Source: Sulfopaludibacter sp963835555 (GTDB lineage: Bacteria > Acidobacteriota > Terriglobia > Bryobacterales > Bryobacteraceae). Taken from it: a stretch of 64,000 nt of DNA. Location: the NCBI GenBank assembly GCA_963835555.1, contig CAWIGC010000006.1, positions 4,768-68,767 on the forward strand, given 5' to 3'. Of the stretch, positions 54,546-63,553 are shown piece by piece. A program made the translations under genes and the position numbers. Under the pieces are notes generated by a model. The model was not told where the DNA came from, did no database searches, and saw nothing but the letters and a program-made list of their open reading frames with translations. How positions within the stretch are numbered: position 1 is the stretch's first letter; the number at the start of each line of letters is the position of its first letter.

Positions 54546-55925
54546 ATGGGCGTTCCAGAGCAGTATCAGGCGATAGTCATCGGTTCGGGCCAGGGCGGTA
54601 GTCCCTTGTGTGGCGCGCTGGCGGGCGCGGGTATGCGCACGGCCCTGGTGGAGCGGAAACACGTAGGCGGCACGTGTGTGAATGAGGGCTGCACTCCCAC
54701 CAAAACCATGGTGGCCAGCGGACGCGTGGCGTACCTGGCGCGGCGCGGCGCGGATTACGGCGTGCGGACCGGAAGCCTCTCCGTGGATCTGGAAAAGGTG
54801 AGGCAGCGCAAACGGGCCATTGTGGACCGCTTTCGCGGCGGCAGTCAGACGCGCCTGGAGAAGACCGCCAACCTGGAACTGATATTCGGCGAGGCCAGGT
54901 TTACCACTGCTCGAACCGTGCAGGTACGGCTGAACAGTGGCGGAGAGCGGACGCTGACGGCGGAGCGAATCTTCATCAATGCCGGCGCGCGTCCCGCCCT
55001 TCCCGCGCTGGACGGACTGCGCGACGTGCCGTATCTGGACAGCACGTCCATTATGGAGCTGGCAGCAGTGCCCGAACATCTGCTGGTGCTGGGCGGGGGC
55101 TATGTAGGGCTCGAGTTCGGGCAGATGTTCCGCCGCTTCGGCAGTCGCGTGACCATCGTCCATTCCGGGCGGCAACTGTTGAACCGCGAGGACAGCGACG
55201 TGGCCGGGCAGGTGGCGGGCATTCTGCGCGAAGACGGGATTGAGGTGCTGCTGGCGGCCACGGCGGAGCGTGTGACACAGTGCGGGAACGAGATTCGCCT
55301 GCGTGTGGATGGCCGGGAGATCGCCGGGGCGCACCTGCTGGTCGCCACGGGGCGCACGCCGAATAGCGATTCGTTGAACCTGGCGGCCGCGGGAGTGTCT
55401 ACCGGCAGCCGCGGCTTCATTCCCGTGAACGCCCGGCTGGAGACCAATGTGGATGGCATCTACGCCCTGGGTGACATAAAGGGCGGTCCGGCTTTCACGC
55501 ACATTTCCTACGATGACTTTCGCATTCTGCGGACGAATCTGATCGAAAAGGGAAACGCCGGCACCGAGGGGCGGCTGGTGCCGTACACGGTGTATATCGA
55601 TCCGCAATTGGGCCGCGTTGGACTGAGCGAGAACCAGGCGCGCGCGCAGGGCAGGAACATCCGGGTGGCGCGCATGCCCATGTCATACGTGGCGCGAGCG
55701 CTGGAAACCGACGAGACGCGCGGATTCATGAAGGCCGTGGTGGATGCGGAGACGGACCAGATTCTGGGCGCGGCGGTGCTGGGCGTGGAAGGCGGAGAGA
55801 TCATGTCGATGCTGCAACTGGCGATGATGGGCCGGCTGCCGTACACGCGCTTGCGCGACGGCGTATTCGCGCATCCCACCCTGGCCGAATCGCTGAATAA
55901 TCTGTTCACGCATTTCGACGCGTAG
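54546..55925 (+). CDS. FAD/NAD(P) disulfide oxidoreductase (mercuric reductase/dihydrolipoamide dehydrogenase-like)
   Basis: This 459-residue enzyme has the FAD fold (AIVIGSGQGGSPLCGALAGA), the redox-active disulfide GGTCVNEGCTPTKTM (C44/C49), the NAD(P) fold (HLLVLGGGYVGLEFGQMFRR), a second FAD motif (NVDGIYALGDIKGG) and the C-terminal active-site region FAHPTLAESLNN. It lacks the N-terminal heavy-metal domain and the C-terminal Cys pair of MerA, and no lipoyl-complex genes are near, so the substrate is open. It follows DUF4126 by 7 bases. Confidence 0.9.
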   Translation: MGVPEQYQAIVIGSGQGGSPLCGALAGAGMRTALVERKHVGGTCVNEGCTPTKTMVASGRVAYLARRGADYGVRTGSLSVDLEKVRQRKRAIVDRFRGGSQTRLEKTANLELIFGEARFTTARTVQVRLNSGGERTLTAERIFINAGARPALPALDGLRDVPYLDSTSIMELAAVPEHLLVLGGGYVGLEFGQMFRRFGSRVTIVHSGRQLLNREDSDVAGQVAGILREDGIEVLLAATAERVTQCGNEIRLRVDGREIAGAHLLVATGRTPNSDSLNLAAAGVSTGSRGFIPVNARLETNVDGIYALGDIKGGPAFTHISYDDFRILRTNLIEKGNAGTEGRLVPYTVYIDPQLGRVGLSENQARAQGRNIRVARMPMSYVARALETDETRGFMKAVVDAETDQILGAAVLGVEGGEIMSMLQLAMMGRLPYTRLRDGVFAHPTLAESLNNLFTHFDA

Positions 55926-55950
55926 AGGCCGCCTATAATGGTGCTTCGCC

Positions 55951-56811
55951 ATGAGTGGACATTTTCCGATTGCCGCCATTACCGATGAATTTTCGCCCGA
56001 CCTCGAAACTGCGCTGAGCGCCATGAGGGAAATCGGCATGACCGGCGCCGAACTGCGCATGGTGTCCGGTAAGAACATCGTGGATCTGACCGATGAGGAA
56101 CTGGACGGGGCCATTTCGATGGTGCGGGAGGCGGGGCTGGAGATTGTTTCGATTGCTTCTCCGCTGCTCAAGTGCGAACTGCCGGACGCTCCCGAGATCG
56201 ATGCGCGGTTCCAGCAGGACCGGTTCGCCGCTCCTTATCAATTCCAGGATCAGCCGCGCTTGACCGCGCGGGCGCTGGAGATCGCGCGACGCACCGGGGC
56301 GCGAATCCTGCGCGTGTTTTCGTATTGGCGCACGGTGCGTCCCGAAGCCTGTTTCGATCGTGTCGTGGCGGCGTTGCGCACCCTGGCGGAAGAGGCGGCG
56401 CGGCACGGCGTGATTATCGGGCTGGAAAACGAGCACGCCTGCAACATCGCCACGGGAGCGGAGACCGCGCGCCTTCTGAATGCGTTGGACCATCCCGGGG
56501 TGCAAGTAGTGTGGGATCCGGCGAATGCGCTGGTTTCGGGAGAGACTCCGTATCCCGATGGATACGAAAAGCTGCCGGCCCACCGGATTGGGCACGTGCA
56601 TGCGAAGGACTGCCGCGTGGAAGGCCATCGCCCCGTATGGGGGCCGCTCGGCGAGGGCGCCATCGACTGGCAGGGGCAGATCGCCGCGCTGGTCCGCGAC
56701 GGGTATCGCGGCTGGGTCAGCCTGGAAACTCACTGGCCGGGGCCGGACGGCAACAAGCTGGAAGGCAGCAAAATTTGCGGGCGCAACCTGGCCCGCCTGG
56801 TGGCCCGGTAG
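55951..56811 (+). CDS. Sugar phosphate isomerase/epimerase-like TIM barrel
   Basis: This 286-residue protein is an AP-endonuclease-2/xylose-isomerase-like barrel. It starts FPIAAITDEFSPDLETALSA, has GAELRMVSGKNIVDLTDEEL, a metal-ligand Glu in IGLENEHACNIATGAETARL, WDPANALVSGE, then HRIGHVHAKDCR and a final WVSLETHW. These Glu, Asp and His residues bind a divalent metal as in sugar isomerases and epimerases. The substrate is unknown. It starts 25 bases after the reductase in the same direction and is convergent with a small minus-strand gene. Confidence 0.88.
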   Translation: MSGHFPIAAITDEFSPDLETALSAMREIGMTGAELRMVSGKNIVDLTDEELDGAISMVREAGLEIVSIASPLLKCELPDAPEIDARFQQDRFAAPYQFQDQPRLTARALEIARRTGARILRVFSYWRTVRPEACFDRVVAALRTLAEEAARHGVIIGLENEHACNIATGAETARLLNALDHPGVQVVWDPANALVSGETPYPDGYEKLPAHRIGHVHAKDCRVEGHRPVWGPLGEGAIDWQGQIAALVRDGYRGWVSLETHWPGPDGNKLEGSKICGRNLARLVAR

Positions 56812-56814
56812 CTA

Positions 56815-57033
56815 TTGCTTCTTCTTTTCCAGGTTCCACAACTGGCGAGACAATACGCGGCCGCAAAAGGGACAATAGTTGACCCCCGCAAACTGATGGC
56901 GCTCCTCGCCGAACACCAGGAAATATTCGGTATCGATCTCGGTGATGATGGTGCCGCCGGTGAGTTGGTAGGGCTGGGCATGGCGGGCCAGTTCGCGGTC
57001 GATCAGCTTGTCGAATTCCGGGCAGCAGGTCAT
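56815..57033 (-). CDS. Small zinc-ribbon-like protein, 72 residues
   Basis: The sequence starts MTCCPEFDKLIDRELARHAQ and has YCPFCGRVLSR near the end, so CC and CxxC could form one metal site. The middle is beta-rich (GGTIITEIDTEYFLVFGEE). It lies 9 bases downstream of the ATPase gene on the same strand and ends 3 bases from the convergent sugar isomerase gene. Function unknown; it may be an accessory to the ATPase. Confidence 0.65.
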
Positions 57034-57042
57034 GGGGCTCTC

Positions 57043-57642
57043 CTATTGGATGGTGCTGGCGCCTTCCACGCCGAGGTCCGTGGTGGTGACGTTGCGGTTC
57101 ACGTGGCGGTCCAGGTTGATGACGTAGGTTTCGGGCGCGTCAATGAGCACCGGGGAGTGGGTGGCGCAGACGATGCGGAAATGCTTCTGGTCCACGAGTT
57201 CCAGGAGCATTTTGAGAATGCGCCGCTGGTTAGAGACGGAGAGGGCCATTTCAGGCTCGTCGAGCAGGAGGACGGTGCCATCCGGCAATTTGGGAAAGCT
57301 CTCCCGGAAGAGGGACAGCATCACCTGGCCGTGGCTGGCCATGCCGAGGAATTCCAGCATCTCGGGCTGATCCTTGAACAACTCCAGTTGGGTGCGCGGG
57401 TTGTGCTGTTCGGCATCGAACAGGTATGCCTGGGGGAATTTCACGTCGCCCGGGTCGAGCCGGTAGACGTAACCTTCCGGCTTTTCGGCGTGAAGAGCGT
57501 GATAGATGGCGTGCAGGAGGGTGGATTTGCCGGAGCCGTTTTCCCCGGCCAGCATGATCAGAGGATGGGAGAGATCCACAATCATCGGCATGTGAAAGTT
57601 GAGAACGGTGAAAATCGGATGCCCCAGAATCTTTAGAAACAT
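57043..57642 (-). CDS. Small AAA/ABC-type ATPase
   Basis: This 199-residue protein has a Walker A (LAGENGSGKST, about residues 31-41), a short insert with VYRLDPGDVKFPQAYLFDAE, an ABC-like signature region (SHGQVMLSLF), a Walker B (TVLLLDEPEMALSV) and a switch His (IVCATHSPVLID). This is the pattern of the AAA_15/AAA_21 group related to ABC ATPases and RecF. No substrate domain is present. It shares its frame with the upstream phosphatase gene only because of an indel there, so the apparent fusion is not accepted. Confidence 0.83.
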   Translation of the reverse strand: MFLKILGHPIFTVLNFHMPMIVDLSHPLIMLAGENGSGKSTLLHAIYHALHAEKPEGYVYRLDPGDVKFPQAYLFDAEQHNPRTQLELFKDQPEMLEFLGMASHGQVMLSLFRESFPKLPDGTVLLLDEPEMALSVSNQRRILKMLLELVDQKHFRIVCATHSPVLIDAPETYVINLDRHVNRNVTTTDLGVEGASTIQ

Positions 57643-57668
57643 AGGAAATCCAGGATAGCAGGTGCTCC

Positions 57669-58770
57669 CTACATCATCCGCAACACCAGGCAGGTAATGT
57701 CGTCGTGCTGGCGGGTGAGGCCCTACGAACGCATCTACCGAGGACATGATGCGCTGGAGCGCCTCCGCGGCAGTGGCGGCGGTGTGCATGGCTTGCAGCA
57801 CCGCCAGCATGCGCTCCTCGCCGTACTCGCGCTCGCGCTCGTCCTCTGCCTCGACCAACCCGTCGGTGAAGATTAACAGCAGGTCGCCGCGCTCCAGCGC
57901 CGTGGCGCCGCACTGGTAGGGCCGGCCGGTGGTGATGCCGAGCGGCAGTCCGCCGGCTTCGAGACGCTCCATGGCTCCGGAGGCGCGGCGCAGCACCGGC
58001 CAGTTGTGGCCGGCATTCACGTAAGTGAGGCGGCCGGTGGCCGGTTCCAGTTCGGCCACGAACGCGGTGGTGAATCGCCGCCCGTTGAGACTCTGCTCGC
58101 AGGAGTAACGATTTACGCGATCCACCAGATCGGCGATGGAACTGGGCAGCGTGGCGAGCGTGCGGAGGCTCGCTTGCAGGGTAGCGGTCAACAGGGCCGC
58201 GGGAATGCTTTTGCCGGCCACGTCGGCCACGACTACCAGGAGGCGCTCGTTGGGTCGGAAAAAGACATCATAGTAATCGCCGGCTACGGTGTTGGCCGGC
58301 CGTCCGGCGAAGGCGATATCCACGCCGGGGACGGGCGGCGCTTCCGAAGGCATCAGCCAGCTTTGAATTTCGCGGGCGATTTCCAGATCGCGCTTCATGG
58401 TGACGCGGTCGCTCAGTTCCAGGGCGAGCAGAATCAGCAGCAACGCGCCGGCAAGAAACTTGGCTCCGGAAGTGTCAAACTGCTTGTCCTCGCCGCTCAA
58501 AATAATCCTGGGCAGTACCAGCAGCACCAGGGCAATCAGAAGCACCACGCGCCGTCCGGGGGAGAGCTTCATGACCAGGGCCCAGAAGAGCCCGCGCGCC
58601 ATCCGCACGGCGTGTTTGAAGCGGGATTCGCCTTCGCGCCGGTCGGACTCCAGGTCCTGAGAATAGAACTGGTAGCTGGCGCGGGCGTCGGCCGCCAATT
58701 GCGCCCACATCTGTTGGATGGCGACGCCGTCGCTGATGCGCTGCCAGAAGTTCCGGAGCTTGTGGGCCAT
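57669..58770 (-). CDS. SpoIIE-type serine phosphatase, membrane-anchored, one frameshift near the end
   Basis: The protein has a helical N-terminus with one or two membrane segments (RVVLLIALVLLVLPRIIL, GALLLILLALELSD), then a PP2C-like SpoIIE/RsbU domain: IAREIQSWLMPSEAPPVPGV, VAGDYYDVFF, LLVVVADVAGKSIPAALLTA and LLLIFTDGLVEAEDERE with the metal-binding Asp residues. It should dephosphorylate an anti-anti-sigma-like protein. Near 57720 the frame is lost (VDAFVG); the neighbouring frame supplies LTRQHDDITCLVLRMM and a stop at 57669, the normal ending of this family. The ATPase gene begins 26 bases further on. Confidence 0.85.
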
Positions 58771-58854
58771 TGGGCTCAAGTATAGATCGGGCGGCGTCAG
58801 CCGGAAAGGCGGGAGACATGATAGGATATAAGTTCTACTACATCTGAGGTTTTC

Positions 58855-59556
58855 GTGGCCAGAATCACCCGTAAAGAGCTAAAAACAGATAAGTTCGCCC
58901 TCGAGGTCGAGCACACCGCAGAGTTTTTTGAAGAACATCGGACAGAAATCTTCCGCTACGGCGCCGCCGGGCTGGTAGTTCTGGTGTTGATCTTTGGATA
59001 CATCTGGTATTCGCGGGGCCAGCAGGCCACGCGCGAACAAGCGCTCAGCAGAGCCATCCAGGTTCAGGAAGCGCCGGTCGGCGGTATCAGCGGAAATGGG
59101 GGTCTGACGTTCTCCACGCAGCAGGCCAAAGACCAGGAAGCAACGAAAGTATTCACTGAGTTGGCCACAAAATATCCAGGGACCGCGGAAGGTGAGATCG
59201 CCCAGTACTACCTGGGTGCGATCCTGGCCGACCAGGGCAAACTGGCGGAGGCGGAAAAGAGCTTTCAGGAAGTGGCGCAGAAAGGCAATGAGAAGTATGC
59301 CTCGCTCGCCAAGCTTTCCCTGGCGCAGATCTATTTCGCCGACGGGCGCGATGCCCAGGGGGAGAGCACGCTGCGCGACCTGATGGCGCATCCCACGGTG
59401 TTCGTTTCCAAAGACCAGGCGCAGATTACCCTGGCCCGCTACCTGATGGGCAAGAATCCCGGAGAAGCCCGCAAGCTGCTGGACCCGCTCCGCACGCAGG
59501 GCGGTTCGGTCGGGCAGGTGGCGATCTCGATGTACGGCGAGTTGCCGCAGCAGTAG
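58855..59556 (+). CDS. YfgM-like membrane-anchored TPR protein
   Basis: This 233-residue protein has a cytoplasmic N-terminus (RITRKELKTDKFALEVEHTA), one membrane helix (YGAAGLVVLVLIFGYIWYSR) and periplasmic TPR-like repeats (VFTELATKYPGTAEGEIAQY, LGAILADQGKLAEAEKSFQE, SLAKLSLAQIYFADGRDAQG). This is the arrangement of YfgM, a SecYEG-linked periplasmic chaperone-like protein. The GTG start has GAGG about 8 bases upstream. It is followed after 14 bases by the dNTPase gene. Confidence 0.82.
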   Translation: MARITRKELKTDKFALEVEHTAEFFEEHRTEIFRYGAAGLVVLVLIFGYIWYSRGQQATREQALSRAIQVQEAPVGGISGNGGLTFSTQQAKDQEATKVFTELATKYPGTAEGEIAQYYLGAILADQGKLAEAEKSFQEVAQKGNEKYASLAKLSLAQIYFADGRDAQGESTLRDLMAHPTVFVSKDQAQITLARYLMGKNPGEARKLLDPLRTQGGSVGQVAISMYGELPQQ

Positions 59557-59570
59557 AACGCGGCGTCCTG

Positions 59571-60707
59571 ATGCTGGCGCGCCTGCGGTTTCCGGTGCCA
59601 CTGAGTCGGGGGCGGCGGTATCCGGAACCGGCCCATCCGTACCGCAACGAGTTTCAGCGCGATCGCGATCGCGTGATCCACTCCCGTGCTTTCCGGCGTC
59701 TGGAGGCGAAGACCCAGGTATTCACGCCGGGACTTTCGGACCATTTTCGCAACCGGCTGACCCATACGATTGAAGTGGCGCAGATCGCGCGCACTCTGGC
59801 TCATGCGCTGGAACTGGACGAGGATCTGACGGAGGCGCTGGCGCTGGCGCACGATATCGGCCACCCGCCGTTCGCCCATGCCGGAGAGGAAGCGCTGGAC
59901 CGGCAGATGGCGCGGTTTGGCGAGGGCTTCGATCATAATCTGCATGCCCTGCGCATCGTGGAGAGTTTCGAGCAGCGCTACGCCCGCTTCCCCGGGCTGA
60001 ACCTGACCTTCGAGGTACGGGAGGGCATCGTGAAGCATTCGCACGATTTCGCTCCTGGGGAGCGCCCGGAATTGGACGGCTACCTGCCGGGTCTTCGCCC
60101 GCCGCTGGAGGCCCAACTGATCGACCTGGCGGACGAAGTGGCATACAATACCGCCGACCTGGACGACGCCTTCTCGGCGGGAATGCTCTCTCCCGGGGAT
60201 GTGGCGGCGTGCGTACCGCAATATCTGGCCATTCACGAGGCGGTCGAGACGCAATTCCCGGGCGCCACGGAGCGGGAGCGCTTCCATGAGAGTTTGCGGC
60301 AGTTGGTGGATGCCCTGGTCACGGGGTTGATCGAAGGTACGGTGGCAGCAGCGGAGCGGTCCGGCGCCGCCGCAATTGATGACGTACGGGCATTTCCGGA
60401 GCGGCTGGCCGCTTTCAGTCCGGAGACCGCGGAGACCAGCCGGGCGCTGAAGCGGTTTTTGCACCGCACGGTCTACGATTCGCCCGCACTCAATGAGGGG
60501 CGGCAGCTTTCAATGGATATGATCGAAGAACTGTTCCGGTTTTTCGCCGACGATCCCGGCAAAATGCCGGAAGCTTATCGCCAGCAGGCTGCGTGCGAAC
60601 CGGCCCATCGCGTGGTGTGCGACTACATCGCAGGCATGACCGATGCCTTCTTCCGGCGGACCTACGAGCAGGTACTGGGACGCGCCGCTATTCCTCCACT
60701 TTCGTGA
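59571..60707 (+). CDS. dgt: dNTP triphosphohydrolase (dGTPase-like)
   Basis: This 378-residue enzyme hydrolyses dNTPs to nucleoside and triphosphate. It has the HD site: H65 in RNRLTHTIEVAQIAR and H94-D95 in LAHDIGHPPFAHAGEEAL, with a third metal ligand Asp in LIDLADEVAYNTADLDDAF. The early RSRDRDRVIHSRAFRRLEAK-like stretch and KTQVF match the dGTPase/dNTPase-like family. Nucleotide specificity is not readable. It overlaps the end of a tiny convergent gene by 20 bases. Confidence 0.92.
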   Translation: MLARLRFPVPLSRGRRYPEPAHPYRNEFQRDRDRVIHSRAFRRLEAKTQVFTPGLSDHFRNRLTHTIEVAQIARTLAHALELDEDLTEALALAHDIGHPPFAHAGEEALDRQMARFGEGFDHNLHALRIVESFEQRYARFPGLNLTFEVREGIVKHSHDFAPGERPELDGYLPGLRPPLEAQLIDLADEVAYNTADLDDAFSAGMLSPGDVAACVPQYLAIHEAVETQFPGATERERFHESLRQLVDALVTGLIEGTVAAAERSGAAAIDDVRAFPERLAAFSPETAETSRALKRFLHRTVYDSPALNEGRQLSMDMIEELFRFFADDPGKMPEAYRQQAACEPAHRVVCDYIAGMTDAFFRRTYEQVLGRAAIPPLS

Positions 60708-60840
60708 TGCTGGACAGTTCCGCGAAACGGACGCCGTAAACTCTTTGAATCTGGCGGCAGATTTCCGCGCCTGCCCGCTCCGGATCCTCTTCGGGATCGT
60801 GTTCCAGTTCCACTTTGAAGAATAGGTGTGTCCTTCTCAT
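60688..60840 (-). CDS. Small hypothetical protein, 50 residues
   Basis: The protein is acidic and soluble: MRRTHLFFKVELEHDPEEDP at the start, ICRQIQRVYGVRFAELSSIT later. It resembles a small alpha/beta protein with a strand, a charged loop and an amphipathic helix, and no low-complexity or shadow-frame composition. GGGGAAAC lies upstream at suitable distance. It lies convergent to dgt. Its reality rests on composition and position only. Confidence 0.5.
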   Translation of the reverse strand: MRRTHLFFKVELEHDPEEDPERAGAEICRQIQRVYGVRFAELSSITKVEE

Positions 60841-60876
60841 CGGTGCGGCGTTTCCCCTGCCTTCTATACTAAGGGA

Positions 60877-61515
60877 ATGGCATGCGCAATTTGCGAAACC
60901 CGGCGGCCTCGCCGCTTCTGTCCGGGAGTGGGCGGCGATATCTGCACCATCTGCTGCGGTACCGAGCGGGAGGTCACGGTGGCATGCCCGCTGGACTGCG
61001 AGTTTTTGCGGGACGCGCGGAAACACGACAAACCGCCGGAAATCGAGATGACGCAGGTTCCGAACCAGGATATCCGGGTTACCGAAGAGTTCCTGGAAGA
61101 GAACGAGCCGCTGCTGGGATTCCTGGGGCAAACGGTGGCGGCAGCCGCGCTCGGCAACCCGGGGACGGTGGATTTCGACGTGCGTGAGGCGCTGGAGGCT
61201 TTGATCCGTACCTACCGGACACTGCAGAGCGGCGTGTACTATGAGAGCCTCCCCAACAATCCGCTGGCGGCCGGCGTCTACTCCGCGGTGCAAAGCGCCA
61301 CCACCGAGTTTCGCGAGCAGGAGCGCCAGCGTCTGGGCATGTCCAAGACCCGGGACGCGGACATTTTGGGACTGCTGGTGTTCCTGCAGCGGGTAGAGTT
61401 CGACCGGAATAACGGGCGCAAGCGGGGACGCGCGTTCGCGGATTTTCTACAGATCTTTTATTCGGATTCAACGGCTCCCGCTCCCCGCGGTCTATCTTCG
61501 ATTATTTTGCCTTGA
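60877..61515 (+). CDS. Cysteine-rich N-terminal protein of unknown function
   Basis: This 212-residue protein starts with a zinc-finger-like segment holding at least seven cysteines (MACAICETRRPRRFCPG, ICTICCGTERE, VACPLDCEFL). The rest is helical (FDVREALEALIRTYRTLQSG, LGLLVFLQRVEFDRNNGR). ATG 60877 begins directly with the cysteine segment and AAGGG lies just before it. It is divergent from the 50-residue gene and its end overlaps the convergent fliM end by 58 bases. Function unknown. Confidence 0.72.
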   Translation: MACAICETRRPRRFCPGVGGDICTICCGTEREVTVACPLDCEFLRDARKHDKPPEIEMTQVPNQDIRVTEEFLEENEPLLGFLGQTVAAAALGNPGTVDFDVREALEALIRTYRTLQSGVYYESLPNNPLAAGVYSAVQSATTEFREQERQRLGMSKTRDADILGLLVFLQRVEFDRNNGRKRGRAFADFLQIFYSDSTAPAPRGLSSIILP

Positions 61516-62462
61516 GCCGGCGCGAGCTTGATCTTTTCGATGAGATAGGCCCGTTTCCTGCCCGTGCTGACCACTTGTCCGGCGTATTTGTGTGTGCCGT
61601 TCACCAGCAGATCGATGGGCCGCTCCACGGGAAAGTCGAAGGTGAGCAAATGGCCTTCGGCGAGACCCAGAAACTCACGCACGCTCAGCGTCTGCCCCTC
61701 CATGCGAGCTTCCAGCGTAAGGCGGGCGCCTCGCAGCAGGCGCAGCACCCGGGTCTGTTCGTTCTGGCTGGCATGGGTCTTGCGCACCGACCATTGCTGG
61801 TCGAACTTCTGGCGCATCATCTTAATCACAATCGATGGCATGGCGATGTTCATCATGCCCACCGTCTCCCCGATGCGCACCTCGACGCCGATTGAGACCA
61901 CGGCTTCGTTGGGAGCCAGAATGTGCAGCAACTGCGGCTCGGTCTCCATCGATTCAATCGTGAAATCCACCTCGGTTACGCCCTTCCAGGCTTCGCGCAG
62001 ATCGTGCAGAATGATGCGGAACAGGCCATCCAGAAGCTTCTGCTCGATCTCCGTGATGTCGCGCTGGATCGAACCGGAAGATTTGCCGGTGCCGCCCAAA
62101 AGCATTTCCAGAATCGGAAAGACCAGCGAGGGGTTTAACTCCAGCACACCGTTGCCGTCGTAGGGACTGAGCCCCAGCGAAACCATGCAGGTCGGCGATG
62201 GCAGGCCATCCAGAAACTCTGCATATGAGAGTTGTTCCACGCTCACCAGATTCACCGTCAGGTAGGAGCGCAGATAGGCGGACAGGCTCGATACCAGGTT
62301 GCGAACGAACGTGTCGTGCAGCAGGTGAATCGCGCGGACCTGCGACTTGGGAATGCGATCGGGCCGGCGGAAATCGAACTTGATGGCCGGAGACTCGCGC
62401 CGGTGATCCTGCATGTTCTGGAAGACGGCGTCGATTTCCTGTTGAGATAACTGGCGGTTCAA
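61458..62462 (-). CDS. fliM: Flagellar motor switch protein
   Basis: FliM forms the C-ring and binds phosphorylated CheY. This 334-residue protein has the CheY-binding N-terminal segment LSQQEIDAVFQNM, a middle CheC-like domain (FDFRRPDRIPKSQVRAIHLL, LLGGTGKSSGSIQRDITEIE) and a C-terminal SpoA domain (LRLLRGARLTLEARMEGQTL, LLTFDFPVERPIDLLVNGTH). The start is a TTG at 62462 with AGGAG (62471-62475) upstream; the N-terminus matches other FliM at that point. It is divergent from the cheY group, with sigma28-type boxes upstream. Confidence 0.92.
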   Translation of the reverse strand: MNRQLSQQEIDAVFQNMQDHRRESPAIKFDFRRPDRIPKSQVRAIHLLHDTFVRNLVSSLSAYLRSYLTVNLVSVEQLSYAEFLDGLPSPTCMVSLGLSPYDGNGVLELNPSLVFPILEMLLGGTGKSSGSIQRDITEIEQKLLDGLFRIILHDLREAWKGVTEVDFTIESMETEPQLLHILAPNEAVVSIGVEVRIGETVGMMNIAMPSIVIKMMRQKFDQQWSVRKTHASQNEQTRVLRLLRGARLTLEARMEGQTLSVREFLGLAEGHLLTFDFPVERPIDLLVNGTHKYAGQVVSTGRKRAYLIEKIKLAPAQGKIIEDRPRGAGAVESE

Positions 62463-62481
62463 AACTCAGGCTCCTGAGCAA

Positions 62482-62509
62482 GTATCGGATACCCGATGAC
62501 AAAACTTTA
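62482..62509 (-). promoter_or_regulatory. Sigma28 (FliA)-type promoter of fliM
   Basis: On the minus strand, TAAAGTTT (62509-62502) is a perfect sigma28 -35 and TCCGATAC (62489-62482) matches six of eight bases of the GCCGATAA -10, with a 12-base spacer (11 is usual). It lies about 20 bases before the TTG start, so the leader is very short. Motif match is seen; use by FliA is inferred. Confidence 0.55.
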
Positions 62510-62567
62510 GGATCGCCGCCAGGACACCGCTTCGGGACGCGGGAGGCGCACAATTTCCGCCCCGGCC

Positions 62568-62594
62568 TAATGAAAATCCCAATCCCACCGATAA
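62568..62594 (+). promoter_or_regulatory. Sigma28 (FliA)-type promoter of cheY
   Basis: ACCGATAA (62587-62594) matches the sigma28 -10 at seven of eight bases. Eleven bases upstream, TAATGAAA (62568-62575) matches the -35 only in TAA and G. It lies 20 bases before the cheY start, with AAGGAG between. The strong -10 makes it worth noting, the weak -35 keeps it tentative. Confidence 0.45.
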
Positions 62595-62613
62595 ATGGAT
62601 TGTAAGGAGCCGA

Positions 62614-63006
62614 ATGGATTCAGATGTTCTAGTTGTGGATGATTCCGCTGCGATCCGCAAGATTCTGCAACGTGTTTTGCGGCAGACCGGAATGTCCATC
62701 CGCTCAATCCATGAAGCTGGCGACGGCCAAGAGGCGCTCGAACAGCTCAGGAATCAGCCCGGTATCCAACTCGTACTCACCGACATCAATATGCCGAAGA
62801 TGGACGGTTTGCAGTTGCTGGCTGCCGTCAAGTCCTCATCCGACTGGCATCATATTCCGGTGGTGATGATTACAACCGAGGGTGGAGAGTCCAAAGTTGG
62901 CGAGGCCGTCAAGTTGGGCGCCGCCGGGTACGTGCGCAAACCCTTCACCGCCGACCAAATCAAGGAGAAGCTGGCTGGAATCCTGGAGCCGGTATTGCCA
63001 TTATGA
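62614..63006 (+). CDS. cheY: Chemotaxis response regulator CheY
   Basis: This 130-residue single REC domain has D9-D10 (LVVDDSAAIRK), the phosphorylated D57 (LTDINMPKMDG), T87 (VMITTEGG) and K109 (VRKPF). In its phosphorylated form CheY binds FliM to change rotation; fliM is encoded divergently next door. An AAGGAG site precedes the ATG. Its stop overlaps the cheX start by four bases, so they are coupled. Confidence 0.92.
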   Translation: MDSDVLVVDDSAAIRKILQRVLRQTGMSIRSIHEAGDGQEALEQLRNQPGIQLVLTDINMPKMDGLQLLAAVKSSSDWHHIPVVMITTEGGESKVGEAVKLGAAGYVRKPFTADQIKEKLAGILEPVLPL

Positions 63007-63533
63007 GCCTGCAAGATTTCATTGTTGAATCCATGCGCCAATCCGCCGTCCAGGTATTCTCCACGATGTTGGGCACTGAACTCGGCAACGGGGAGTTCTC
63101 CGTCGAAAATGGCACCCCCGAGGTGAACGACGGCGTCGTGTCATTTATTGGACTGGCCGGAGCCTGGGCTGGAACCGGCAGCATCAGCTGTTCTCCTACT
63201 CTGGCTTGCCGCATCTGCTCGCAGATGCTGATGACCGAGAGCAGCGCCGTCGATGAAGAGGTCCTGGACGCCGTCGCTGAACTCACCAACATGGTGATTG
63301 GCAGTGTGAAAACCGACCTGGAGGGACAACTGGGGCCACTCGGTTTGAGCATTCCGACAGTAGTGTTCGGTAAGAATTTCCGGGCCAAGAGCGCCGGCAC
63401 AACAGAGTGGATTGTGATGCGCTTCCCCTGGGATGGCGAGTCGCTGGTCATTAAGATGTGCCTCGCTCCCACGGAAAAGGCATTGCACGCCGTACCCCAT
63501 GCAATCGGCACCACCTGTCCCCTTGAAGTATAA
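63003..63533 (+). CDS. cheX: CheX-type CheY-phosphatase
   Basis: This 176-residue protein has the CheC/CheX/FliY fold with the catalytic E93-x-x-N96 in LDAVAELTNMVIGSVKTDL. It has one such motif, as in CheX, which dephosphorylates CheY as a dimer, while CheC has two. Its ATG overlaps the cheY stop (ATGA), which fits an opposing pair in the same signalling step. Confidence 0.87.
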   Translation: MSLQDFIVESMRQSAVQVFSTMLGTELGNGEFSVENGTPEVNDGVVSFIGLAGAWAGTGSISCSPTLACRICSQMLMTESSAVDEEVLDAVAELTNMVIGSVKTDLEGQLGPLGLSIPTVVFGKNFRAKSAGTTEWIVMRFPWDGESLVIKMCLAPTEKALHAVPHAIGTTCPLEV

Positions 63534-63553
63534 ATACGATCTGGAGAAAACCG

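Noticed and set aside
57043..58779. A continuous frame that reads as a phosphatase-ATPase fusion of 578 residues
   Set aside because: The phosphatase's true ending (HDDITCLVLRMM) is in another frame just before the ATPase start, so the join results from an indel.
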